Shown here in pieces: positions 12,901 to 22,608 of a DNA stretch of 64,000 nt. The DNA is from Pelodera strongyloides (lineage: Eukaryota; Nematoda; Chromadorea; Rhabditida; Rhabditidae): the NCBI GenBank assembly GCA_036852015.1, contig JAANDG010000694.1:1-64000 (forward strand), read 5' to 3'. The notes under the pieces are model-generated. The model made no database searches. It had not been told where the DNA came from and saw nothing but the letters and a program-made list of their open reading frames with translations. Position 1 is the first letter of the stretch; each line of letters begins with the position of its first letter. A program made the translations under genes and the position numbers.

Positions 12901-15900
12901 ACACATACAAAAATCCGCGACACTCCCGCTAACCGAAAACAGTACCCGTACGAATGTATTTCAGCCGGGAGTATTTGTGTTTTCGTCCCGCTGATTTCAG
13001 TTTCCTCTTTCTAACCCCCCCCTACCCCCCCCCCCCCCCCCGCGGGACACCTTCAAAGTCGTTGTCATACTCAGATTTTAGGTTCTCCCGAGAAGGCTAC
13101 GTCACCCTCTTCTCCGAAGACCTGCCCGATATTGGAACGTATACGTACAAGCAGAAATCTTATGGATTTGTTAACCGGCTACCGACGGACCACTACTTGC
13201 GGTGAGTGGGTTCATATTCCGGTAAACTAGTCATATTGTTATATCGGTCACGTAAAATGCTACCGAAAAATTCTGCCTTAGAATCAAACGAGCTTATTTG
13301 CGTAGACGCGGCGTCACTCCCTGCGGCGTCATGTATAGTAGGTTATTTTTCAGAACATTCTACCTGAACGTCTACAATAGTCATGAAAAGAAACGAAGTC
13401 AAGAGAGATGCTTTGACAGGACGCCGCTTTATAAGCTACAATTTGACTACATTGAGGAGTAAGGAAATTGATTATTGTTTAAATATTAAATATTGTTTTA
13501 GGCTTCAAGAGCGTGCACCTTTATTCAAGGGGGTTCAAAGTACAATTTCAAGGTTTGCTTATGACATGTTCCGCAGAGGTCCTCAGCAGTAGGCGACAAG
13601 TCCCAGATGACAAATTGCTCGACGTCTTCGAGCTAGGGCCTGGAGGGATCGCCCATGTTGGCTTGTTGACTAAGTATCACGTAAACAAAAGGCTTACCCG
13701 CCTAAGTGACCAACTTGAATTGTTCTAACATGGGTATGCTTGTAAAAACGTCTTGCTCCAGAAGTGCCCGACTACTGTAAGAGGCCTGTATGCCAATAAT
13801 TTACGGATGAAATTAGATATGTCACTCGCTCACGGGGCGGAGTAACAACACCTTTGCGCCTGGGGTGCGCCATTGGTGTGCGAAAGATGCGCCCCAAGCA
13901 CGACACACGTGCGTCGCCGGTGGGTCACCTATGTGCTCATTTGGAGCACTCGTGGCGCAACCCGGATGCACTGCAAAGATGATTTCTTATGACATATAGA
14001 ACCTGAGGTGCTCAAATTGGTTCATTTCATTTTCAGGTTTCACCGTACCTACAACAAGCTCGGTATACCGGCATTTTCATTTAATTGGAACTGCGAGCTC
14101 GCACATGACTATATCAATACAATGGGAGTGGCTGATAACGATGTATGCTATTTAATTTAATATTTTATTAAAGAGGTATGGCGCGTGGTTTCGGGATGTT
14201 GTCGTGAATACGTTAAAAACAACGTGTCATACCACTTTAATGAAACGATGTGTTGCCCTTTTTCAAAAGCTTTTTTTGATATAGAATATTTGACGCGTTT
14301 TAAAATACGGTTGTTTAGATGAACTCGTTGTTGGATAGAAATCGCGATCTATGGAACAATACTGTGATAATTTTAATGTCGGATCATGGAAATCGATACG
14401 GAAAGATTAGAGAAACTGTAAGTTTATTTAAAGCGGCATGACTGTTGTTACCTCTGTTAGACATGATGATAACATATATTTTAAAGTTTTATAATCATCA
14501 TCATCATCTTTGTTAGGCATGAAACAGATGAAGTTTTGACTTTGATGCCATGCGTCATGTGACGTGTCATACGACTGTTGTGACATGTCAGGTGGTTTTG
14601 ATTGTTTTGAAATATATATTTATACTGGACAAGTATTATCGTTGACACTTTTTTTAAAGTAAGACTACAAAATAAATGGAGATTTTTTGTATTATAGAAT
14701 TTGCATTTTGGGCGAAAAATTCAAAAGCTGTTGTCATTCCACATAAAACTGATCAGAATTTTTTTTCGTGGCCCGACGCTTAACTTATTTTGACGTCATA
14801 TTTAAAAGAATCACTCAGCTAACCCGTTTTTCATTTAGGTTACGGGGCGTTTGGAATCACGACTACCATTCATGTCGATTCGGATTCCAGAGGTGATATT
14901 TTTAAAGGGAGATACCAACGAGAAAAAAGTTTTACTTGCACAAAATGTCCGGAATTTCAGAAATATCGAGGAAATCTTTTTTTCTCGTGGGCCTCTCCCA
15001 GCGGCATGTGTTTCGCTTCTCTGACAAAAATACAAAATGTATACCGTTGTTTGTTTTGTGTCTGTGTCTGTGTCTGTGTCGTCTGATGATCCACTTATTT
15101 CAGGTGCTCAAGAAAAAATATCCCAAACTGGAAAAGAATCTTCGCGAAAATTCCAAAAAGTTGACCACACACTTTGACACGCACGAAACGCTGAATTCGA
15201 TTTTGAGGGTAAAGTGTTTTTTATATATATAGCGTATGCTGTCTTTGTACGTCATCTCAGAGGCAATTGAATCATAGTGCCTATCTGAGCCGGCAGGGCA
15301 CATATTAATGAGAATTTGCATTATCCACAGTATACACTTCACACACCAAGTAGCATAACCATCTCTGAACCTCGGGCGCGCAGCTGCCAAAAGTTTTGCT
15401 GCGCTGCGAGGTGTTGCGTTGCTGCGCTGCGCGGTGGATCGCCCCTCCATATACTATTATTCGTTATATATCGCAGTTAATGGCGAGTTTCGCGGATAAG
15501 TACGCGCGCGTTCACAAAAGTGCGGCCAGCCACGCATGCATTCCGATTTGCGCTGCTAGCTACGCGCGCGCCTGCGCGTCCGAGAACGTACATACCACTT
15601 TGACAAAAAAAGGTTCAGGGCAACTACACACATGCATCCTTTTCAAAAAGAGGCCATTCTTTGTTCTTCCCGCTTCCAGAAAACCGAACATGTCCTCAAC
15701 TGAATATACCTGAAAGGTAAATGATTATTATTGTAAATTTTTGGTATGTGATGCGCGGCGCCGCCCTCGGCTGCACTTGCATGTTGAGTGCATATGAAAC
15801 GCGGGTGGAACGCGGCGAAAAACTTGCGCGAAAATGTTGCTGGCGAGAGCGTGGCCAGAAGTGGGCGATATGCAAAAAGCGATTCCGAACCTAACCAGAG

Positions 15901-17497
15901 TTCTCGCGAAAAGAAAACATTTAAGTTTGCTTTACAGCTTTTGTCCATGCTATGGCGAAGCGGACCTTCCAGTTAGCTACGGTAAAGAAGCTGCCTCTTA
16001 TTTAACGGCAACCATCAATGAGCAAATTTTAAAGAAACAAGCAAAGGTAAGAGTAATTCGGAATGCTAACCACGCCTTTCGTCGACGGCACACTGTTGTC
16101 AGTCGACCAGCTCTTAACATTCACATCGTTTATTTATTAACTGTTTCAATTTTATGTTAAAGCGAAATGCTAGTCCCTTTGGAAAATTTGCATATGATAA
16201 GCAAATCCTATGTATCCTATGCTAATTTTGTACGATCGTCCACGGCAATCGTACAAAATTAGCATATGATATATAGGATTTGCTTATCATATGCAAATTT
16301 TCCAAAGGGGCTAGCATTTCGCTTTAAAATGAAATATCAGCCGGATTTTGAAACGCATCTGATCTGCATTCTTATGCAATTATGCTAAGAGGGGTCGAAT
16401 TGGGGTTATTTTTTATTCTAATTTATGCTCATTTGCATGTGATGCATAAGAAACAGGGGCACGCAATGCGCTTCAAAAACCGACCGGTATTTCGCTTTAA
16501 CTTTCCGAGTAAGTGTAATACACAATTACTTAGTTTAGAGTGTTTGCCAGTACCTGAGGTTGGACGAGATCGTATCCCTGACAGCGCGCCTTCCACCCGG
16601 CAGTGTACTCACCAATGATACCACGGAGTACGCGACCGTTGTTTTCAGGTGCTTATCTATTTTAAAGAAAATAAAAAAATGGAAGTACAAAAACCGGTTG
16701 CTAGAAATACAGTAAGAGAATAGTCTAAGAATAAAACGGTGAATTTATACTATGGCTGCCGGCTATTCTGAACCAATATTACTTCTTGAGCGTAACGCAC
16801 ATCATCCAAACAAACAAACAAACAAACAAACAACAAAGCTCCCAACTTTATATAATAAGATAAGTTGAACTAGAATTAGGATACCTCGCTTCGACACCCA
16901 AGTCATAGACGAGGATCTTTGCGAGAGACTTACCACGTGGTTTTGAAAAGTAAACATCCTCCATGTTTTGAAATTAATATAAAATGTGCGCTAACCCGGC
17001 TCATCGTCAGACGAACACACAGACGGTGACTTCGGCGACATGAAATTGATTTTCTAAACAACATCATTCTCACTTTTCAGGATCGTAATACGAATGCAAC
17101 CTCTATCAAAAGCAGTTTTCGAAGCAGTTCTGGCACGTGACTACACACTGGACACGTGGACGTTAGATGGACAGATTGAGAGGAATAACAAGTAAGGAAG
17201 GAATTGAATCTGTGAAGTCTTAGCGGCATACCTCCTATAACGAGGAGTGCACGGTTTCGCCAAAGGTGTGCGTGTACGGCACAGTTTTTATTGCGCGTTG
17301 GATGCCCACACTTTGCGAACACTTGGCGGAATCGCCGCGCACCCAACGGGGCTGTGACGGAGTCTTTTTTTCTGTGCGACCAATTGAACGAAGCTTGGCA
17401 GATAAAAAAAAAGATTTACTTTAGGTATGGAAATACGTCGGCCTGTGTCAACGACCCAGTGCTTCAGAAATATTGCTATTGTAGAAAACAAGGATAG
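9963..17497 (+). CDS. DUF229 (sulfatase-like) type II membrane protein, copy 2, complete
   Basis: Eighteen exons, 1890 nt, 629 aa: 9963-10082, 10296-10418, 10876-11011, 11355-11490, 11632-11725, 12018-12137, 12383-12453, 13082-13201, 13354-13458, 14037-14142, 14319-14417, 14839-14892, 15104-15208, 15619-15716, 15938-16046, 16539-16648, 17081-17191, 17425-17497 (TAG). The start follows a CTCCCTTTTAG acceptor by four bases. Residues 1-30 are Arg-rich then hydrophobic ([20 protein letters not shown]), a signal anchor, so the catalytic-like domain should face the lumen or outside. Exons 2-3 give the DUF229 N-domain ([28 protein letters not shown]). [17 protein letters not shown] and [10 protein letters not shown] mark the phosphatase-superfamily core. 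Exon 2 could also begin at 10285, but only the 10296 acceptor keeps frame. The intron at 11012-11354 carries a long hexamer repeat. Substrate unknown. Confidence 0.92.
10629..10812. repeat. MITE family I copy
   Basis: Ends carry ATTCACCACTCAATT and CCCCGAGGGA blocks with TATTCCCTGGGGACAGAAAT inside. Copies at 17790 and 27378 share these blocks. Intronic in DUF229 copy 2. Confidence 0.6.
11066..11230. repeat. GTGGGC hexamer array (about 27 units)
   Basis: An almost uninterrupted run of the hexamer GTGGGC fills the middle of the intron 11012-11354. Read in frame it gives meaningless Gly-Val, Gly-Arg or Thr-Pro repeats. The G-triplets every six bases could fold as G-quadruplex. Confidence 0.95.
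11754..11890. repeat. CT-rich tract
   Basis: Imperfect CTCTCT/CTGTCT repeats in the intron of DUF229 copy 2, at the same intron position as the shorter tract in copy 1. Confidence 0.8.
12473..12671. repeat. Foldback element, family C
   Basis: Ends AGGGCGCGTTTGGGATTGAT and ATCAATCCCGAACGCGCCCT. It is immediately downstream of the splice donor at 12454. Confidence 0.85.
13015..13041. repeat. Poly-C tract
   Basis: A C run with one TA interruption lies about 40 bases before the exon starting at 13082. Length in the assembly may be unreliable. Confidence 0.8.
14171..14246. repeat. Small foldback with TATGGC/GTCATACC ends
   Basis: AAAGAGGTATGGCGCGTGG and a terminal CGTGTCATACCACTTTA form imperfect inverted ends; related to the element at 24502-24629. 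Confidence 0.5.
14899..15000. repeat. MITE family D copy, short
   Basis: TTTAAAGGGAGA on the left, ACAAAATGTCCGGAATTTCAG internally and TCTCGTGGGCCTCTCCC on the right. Starts six bases after the exon ending at 14892. Confidence 0.7.
16157..16326. repeat. MITE family B copy (near-perfect palindrome)
   Basis: The two arms read TTAAAGCGAAATGCTAG...ATTTGCATATGATAAGC and its complement with a centre GATCGTCCACGGCAATCG. Abuts a family A copy directly, sharing the TTTAAA at the join. Confidence 0.9.
16324..16500. repeat. MITE family A copy
   Basis: Both ends recognisable (AAATGAAATATCAGCCGG ... CCGGTATTTCGCTTTAA); joined head-to-tail to the family B copy on its left. Confidence 0.8.
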
Positions 17498-17789
17498 AAT
17501 ATTTGTATTTTCACCCTTACTTGGTTTTACTTGACTATTGTTTTCATAGTGAATTTTATCAGCTTTTCATCATATGCGCATATTTTTGGTGTTATTTTTG
17601 ACTCCCTCCGAACGAATTTGCTAGCACTTTTACTTTCTCCTGCCAGATAGAGTTTGCTAGAGTAAATAGGAAACGGAGGCGCAAATTTGGTAACGTTTTC
17701 CGGTTTTACTAGCCATTTTGTGACCATTTGGTGACCTTGTCCTGACCAAGTTCTATCCCTCTGGGAGGCCTCGTCAATGACGTCAACTC

Positions 17790-17890
17790 AGGCGATATTC
17801 ACCACTCAATTCCCCATGGGGAATTCCCCGTCTTTTTCTCTGCGTCGCTCGCATTGGAATGTTGTTTTCTTTCCCCAGGGTCTATTTCGC
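17790..17890. repeat. MITE family I copy, short
   Basis: ATTCACCACTCAATTCCCC and CCCCAGGGTCTATTTCGCC are the shared end blocks of the family. Confidence 0.5.
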
Positions 17891-18167
17891 CATGGCCTCA
17901 GATCACCGCTTGCTCACCAAATTATCAGAGACCTGTCACCAAATGGCTTTTCCGATGAAAACATCTTTGGTGACCGGCTAAAGTCGGGTTTTCTGTGGTC
18001 TTTTCGTTTCCTGTGTATGTAGAGTTTCTCGTTTCTCAGACTAGTGCTTTCGTTACGTTCTTGCTCATAAGCTTGCGGGTGCTTTTTGTCTTTCAAAAAT
18101 AAATCATTTCAAATTTACCATAATGATTGCACTGATTTCTTGGCTGAATTATGTGTAAATGTATCGG

Positions 18168-18315
18168 GTTTCCAAGGATCCCAAAAATTCGGTGTGATTC
18201 TGTCAATACTTACGTATTTCTGCACGAAACTTGCATATTTAATATGAAAAATTAAAAAAAAATATTCTCGTGTAGTTCCCAGATACGGTATATTTTCAAC
18301 ATACTTGGAAACCCC
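18168..18315. repeat. MITE family E copy
   Basis: GGGTTTCCAAGGATCCCAAA on the left, CATACTTGGAAACCCC on the right; internal GTAGTTCCCAGATACGG. Confidence 0.75.
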
Positions 18316-18730
18316 AGAATAAATTATTTCAATCCTACGCAGGAATGAAATGAACGCCTTACATACTTTGTGAGATATTGCGCTTTCAAATACAATATCA
18401 CAAACGTAACGACATCAAAAGGGAAATACACAGTCTATTCTATATTTCTCAAAATATTGATGCACACAACTTATGTGTTAATAATACTTAAATATCAACA
18501 TTTTCAATAAACATTTTTGAATTGATACTGATTCTGATGCGACACAAACAATAAGCCTTCGCTGAAATTTTGATAACTTCTACTCTTCCTGAAACATATT
18601 ACGTAGAGCTGCACGCAAGTTGGCAGTGGAATATGCAAATTTTTAAACAGACAGCACCGATCTTCGATCTTTATTGTGTTCATTTGTTACTTTTTACCAC
18701 ACAGCCGGTATCACAGCTGTTGTTCCAAAA

Positions 18731-21097
18731 TGTATTCGAGTTCAGAGGACGAACATGGCGAGGTATTAATTTATTGATTCATTGATTTTTTTCGCGGTTA
18801 TCACTTTGTATCGATTCTAGCTAGAAGGCGGGGGGGGGGGGGGGGGGGGGGCAATTTCTTTCGCAAGGACTTACTTACATTGAATGCTATGTCTAAATGC
18901 TTTTGAATCTTACTTTTGAACTTTAGCTTTACATTAGAGGCCCCACCATGGTAAAAGTCTTCTTATACCACAGGGGTCGAAACGGGGTCCCATATTCACA
19001 TATGTTCCATACTTTTCTCTTGACTTTCAATTCATGCCAAGTTTTGTATAGTTCTTTCCTTTATTAGTTATCTGAGTGGGTTTTTTTTTAAATTATGTTC
19101 GACTTGCTCCTCATTTAGACTGGCATTATCTCGCAAGGGAGGGACATATTCGAGGGAATCGGTCGCCACAGAGATGATGATACAATGGTAATTTTCACAT
19201 TTTACGAAAATTGCTCTTTACTAAATGCAAGTGCATTCTAATTAGATCTAACAGGTTGTAATTACCCAACACGTCATTCAAAGTCACACTCTTTCAGGCT
19301 TCAGGTTGTACACAATGAAATATTTAACGAAACAAAAAGTTTCAGTCGCGTACCTCCCGTGCTGGTACCGCTGTATCGTTCCGCACGCAATCGTCGTTTA
19401 TGAGTAGAATGGCGACGAACACGGCAAACTTGCACACGGCAATTAAGGACGGTACCGTTACGGAACAACAGTTTTATGATTCGGTTAGTTACAGGGCAAT
19501 TGTATTCATTGATTTGTTTTTGATAGCTTAGCTTTTAGCTTGCTGTAAGCTTCTTAATAGTTTTTCGCTGTTAATAGTTTGTTAATAGTTTTAAAGCGAA
19601 ATTCCAGCTCCTTTGGAAAATTTGCATATGATAAGCAAATCCTATGTATCCTATGCTAATTTTGCGCGATAGCCGTGGACGATCGCGCAAAATTAGCATA
19701 GGATACATAGGATTTGCTTATCATATGCAAATTTTCCAAAGGAGCTGGCATTTCGCTTTAAGGTCATAATGCACACTGATTTAATTGCGGTAAACCGCAG
19801 TGGGCCATATGATGTTACTGAACAGTGGCATATTTATATTCAGCGTAATGAAATCAAAGTGTAATAATCCTCGTCTCAGTGATCGCAGTGAGCGCAGAGG
19901 AGTCAGTGCTGGTCCATGACCATCTAGCAGGGTTGGCCATCTAGAAGGTTCACATGATGATGCACTGGCCATCTAGCAGGTTCGCATGATCAGTGGCCGT
20001 ATGTACGAACAGTGGGAACCTCCCAGAATGGGAGAATTTGTCTCTGTGTGTCTCTGAGTCTCTGATTCGTGTGCTCCCTCTCTCTCTTCAGCGCGTTCGT
20101 GCATAAGGCCACAGGTTCGATCCCCTCAAGTCACATGTTGTAATTATCATAACGTTCTCTAGGTTACCGTACTCGGTCTCACTTTTATGGGAACGTACCT
20201 CGTCTTTGGCTACTTCGCTCCTCTAATTGCCAATATCATTGGATTTGCGTACCCAGCTTACGCTTCAGTTAAGGTGGGTATTAAATTATAGTGAAAAGCG
20301 TTTACGAGTTAAATTTTACAATTAAAGATAAACTTTAAGATAAACTAATTTAGCAAATACGATTGTAAACAATGTCGTACACCGTACACCTCAAACCAGC
20401 AACGAGCGAGTTCCAAGGGCTATGAAAAATGTTAAAGCGAAATACCGGCCGGTTATTGAAACACATCAAGTGCATCGACACTCTGATGCTGCTTATGCAA
20501 ATGAACATAAATTAGAATAAAAAATCGAGCTAATTCGAGTAAATTAGCATAAATGCATAAGAATTCAGTTGTCCGTCCCTGTTTTCTTACCCTTTCCTAT
20601 CCTATTCCTTTCCTTTCCTATATAAGTTAGCACCCTTTCCTTTTAGGCAATTCGTTCGAGAACCAAAGACGATGATACCATGTGGCTAAAGTACTGGACG
20701 GTATTTGCGTTTTTGCACGTCGGAGATTCCATTTTTAGAAATTTTCTCGCCTTCTTCCCTATTTACTACTTGGCTAAGGTACACTAATTAATTTTAAATT
20801 TAAAAGTGTTACTGATTTTCCTATTTTGAGGTTGCTCTTATTGGAACTGCATTTCGTCCCACTGCTTTAATTTAGTTACTTTATTTGTTAAATAAAATTA
20901 AAATTTAATTTAATTTCATAAATAAATAAAAATATAAAAATAAAAAAATAAAAAAATATGTAAAATGTTTATTTCAGTCCATCTTCCTCCTCTCTATGTA
21001 CATTCCCAATGGAGTAATAAATACCGAAGAAATTTATGAAAATTATGTGGAACCGTACGTGGCGCAGTGGGAGAAAAGACTAAAGGATAGCTTATAA
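18731..21097 (+). CDS. REEP / TB2-DP1-HVA22 family ER-shaping protein
   Basis: Six exons, 603 nt, 200 aa: 18731-18763, 19119-19187, 19346-19483, 20163-20273, 20647-20778, 20978-21097 (TAA). All phases are 0 and all borders GT/AG. Residues 1-80 are a hydrophilic Ser/Thr/Asp-rich head. Residues 81-175 are the TB2/DP1/HVA22 domain (PF03134): hydrophobic hairpins [14 protein letters not shown] and [15 protein letters not shown], the signature [21 protein letters not shown], then [19 protein letters not shown]. The tail [16 protein letters not shown] is amphipathic. Family members (REEPs, Yop1) insert hairpins in the outer leaflet of the ER and curve tubules. The family is clear; which nematode paralogue this is cannot be decided here. 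Intron 3 (19484-20162) holds two foldback elements and intron 4 (20274-20646) one. Confidence 0.9.
18830..18851. repeat. Poly-G tract in REEP intron 1
   Basis: About 22 consecutive G residues. Confidence 0.9.
18947..19000. repeat. Dispersed repeat M
   Basis: CCACCATGGTAAAAGTC followed by GGGGTCGAAACGGGGTCCCA; the same pair of blocks recurs at 52814-52868. Nature unknown. Confidence 0.5.
19591..19761. repeat. MITE family B copy
   Basis: Near-perfect palindrome in the REEP intron 3, ends TTTAAAGCGAAATTCCAGCTC and its complement. Confidence 0.9.
19988..20112. repeat. MITE family G copy
   Basis: Inverted ends CAGTGGCCGTATGTACGAAC and GTTCGTGCATAAGGCCAC, with GGGAACCTCCCAG inside. Another copy is at 59876-60052. 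A B-box-like GGTTCGATCCC follows at 20114. Confidence 0.6.
20432..20585. repeat. MITE family A copy, right end missing
   Basis: Left end TTAAAGCGAAATACCGGCCG is intact; the element breaks off after GAATTCAGTTGTCCG. REEP intron 4. Confidence 0.75.
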
Positions 21098-21117
21098 ATA
21101 TGTTATATATTTAAAAT

Positions 21118-21123
21118 AATAAA
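21118..21123 (+). terminator. Poly(A) signal of the REEP gene
   Basis: A canonical AATAAA lies 20 bases after the stop codon of the REEP gene, fitting the short 3' UTRs of nematodes. Confidence 0.6.
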
Positions 21124-21343
21124 TATTGTAGTCGGGTTAATAAATTTGTGTTTATTGTTGTGGGTAAAATTATCTGTTGAAAACACATGAGGTAAAACAT
21201 GAAGTTTTACAGATACCAGACGAAATCATTTGAAAAGCTTTTTATGAAAGAAAGTACGTACGCATTCGCAGTTGTGAGTAATAACTCAGCAACACGATAT
21301 GAAACATGTGTTGTGGTGTATCTTGTATCTCCTATATACGCTT

Positions 21344-21688
21344 ATTAAAGCGAATATGTAGGCACTCAAAATGAGCAAAAAAAAGCGAAACTAGCGTTTC
21401 CATACCAGATGTTAATTTAAATAGGCGAATGAATATGTAAATACGAAATTGGAATGCGCTGCATCTTGAATCTTGCTATTTGCCGATTTAAACTGAAATT
21501 TATTCAATCGGACCCAAATTTATGCAAGGGTTCCGAATTAGCGTTTACTATGGAAAAGGCGAGCTTTGTAATTGATTTTCTTTTAAGTGGGTAATTGTAG
21601 ACAACTTTTGTTATTGTTTCCTTAATGGGCAACACGCATTCTATTAATACAGCTTAACTTCAAAAAGGGCCTACATATTCCCTTTAAA
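21344..21688. repeat. MITE family J copy, about 345 bp
   Basis: Ends TTAAAGCGAATATGTAGGC and GCCTACATATTCCCTTTAA. A closely similar copy lies at 60416-60749, with conserved internal blocks such as GTGGGTAATTGTAGACAACT. Confidence 0.9.
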
Positions 21689-21969
21689 CGATCAATAGTT
21701 ATGAAAACATGCTAAAATCAAATGCTTTATTACCCGATGTTTTGTCAAGATTCCATTCACAACGCACAGTTGAACAAAAAAATATAAAAAAATACATAAA
21801 AAAATTAAATACTAGGGGAAAGAGTAAGCAAAGATGCAAAAGGCACCAAAAAAGAAAAGTCACGCGGAAACACAAAGTACTAAAGGAGACAATATAACCT
21901 TTATTTGTGACTTATTAGGGTTTTATTTATTTTCTGCAATTGTTTTCAAACACCGTGACCATAGAATGT

Positions 21970-22010
21970 AGCCTAAGCTTGCCTAAGCCTAAGCCTAAGC
22001 CTAAGGCTAA
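21970..22010. repeat. Interstitial telomere-type array
   Basis: Successive GCCTAA units (complement of nematode TTAGGC) between the REEP and GPCR genes. Confidence 0.85.
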
Positions 22011-22280
22011 CGTTGCAGTATTCTAACCTGTAGTTTTGCATTCATTGTCGACAGATCCCTCAAAACCTGCACTATGTGCACAATTTAAGTTATCACATAC
22101 ATAAATAATACTATATAACCTAATGATTGACTGGTTCAGGGTTCAAGATTCAGCCTAGGGGTTAATGACAACATGACGTGCTACTAGACATAAAAGCCTT
22201 TATCTTTATGGACCAAGCTCAATAGCTAAGGATTCCAACTTACATTCAGCAGAGTTCTAAGTTCCAAGTCGGTGCTCCGA

Positions 22281-22605
22281 AGTTAATATTGGAAAAACAC
22301 ATATTTTGTCTTCGTGGACCCGTCCCTTTAGATGTACAGAATGTCCGAAATTTCAGAAATATTACTTGAAAACCGCAATGCTTGGAGCGTAGAACTAGCA
22401 GAGTTATTCCCCGGCAAAAAGTTCTGCCAGGTGCCAGGTACAGTAGTCAGGATAAATTTTTGCGCTTTTCGGGCACTACTGTATTGGAAACACCTCTTTA
22501 TAATCGTAGGAATGATCTTTATTCGTTTGCATATTTCCGAAATTCCGGACATTCTGTGCAAGTAATCTCAGGAAAAATGTTTCTCGTGAGCTGACTCTTT
22601 ACCTT
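22281..22605. repeat. MITE family D copy, eroded
   Basis: Contains ACAGAATGTCCGAAATTTCAG, ATATTACTTGAAAACCGCAA and, inverted, CGAAATTCCGGACATTCTG. It matches the full-length element at 29849 but lacks clean tips. Confidence 0.7.
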
Positions 22606-22608
22606 TAC

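Larger units (their letters stand above)
17498..18730. other. Intergenic between DUF229 copy 2 and the REEP gene
   Basis: Holds family I-like and family E foldback elements. GTGACCATTTGGTGACC-like repeats occur near 17715-17975 and again near 57815. No supported gene. Confidence 0.5.
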
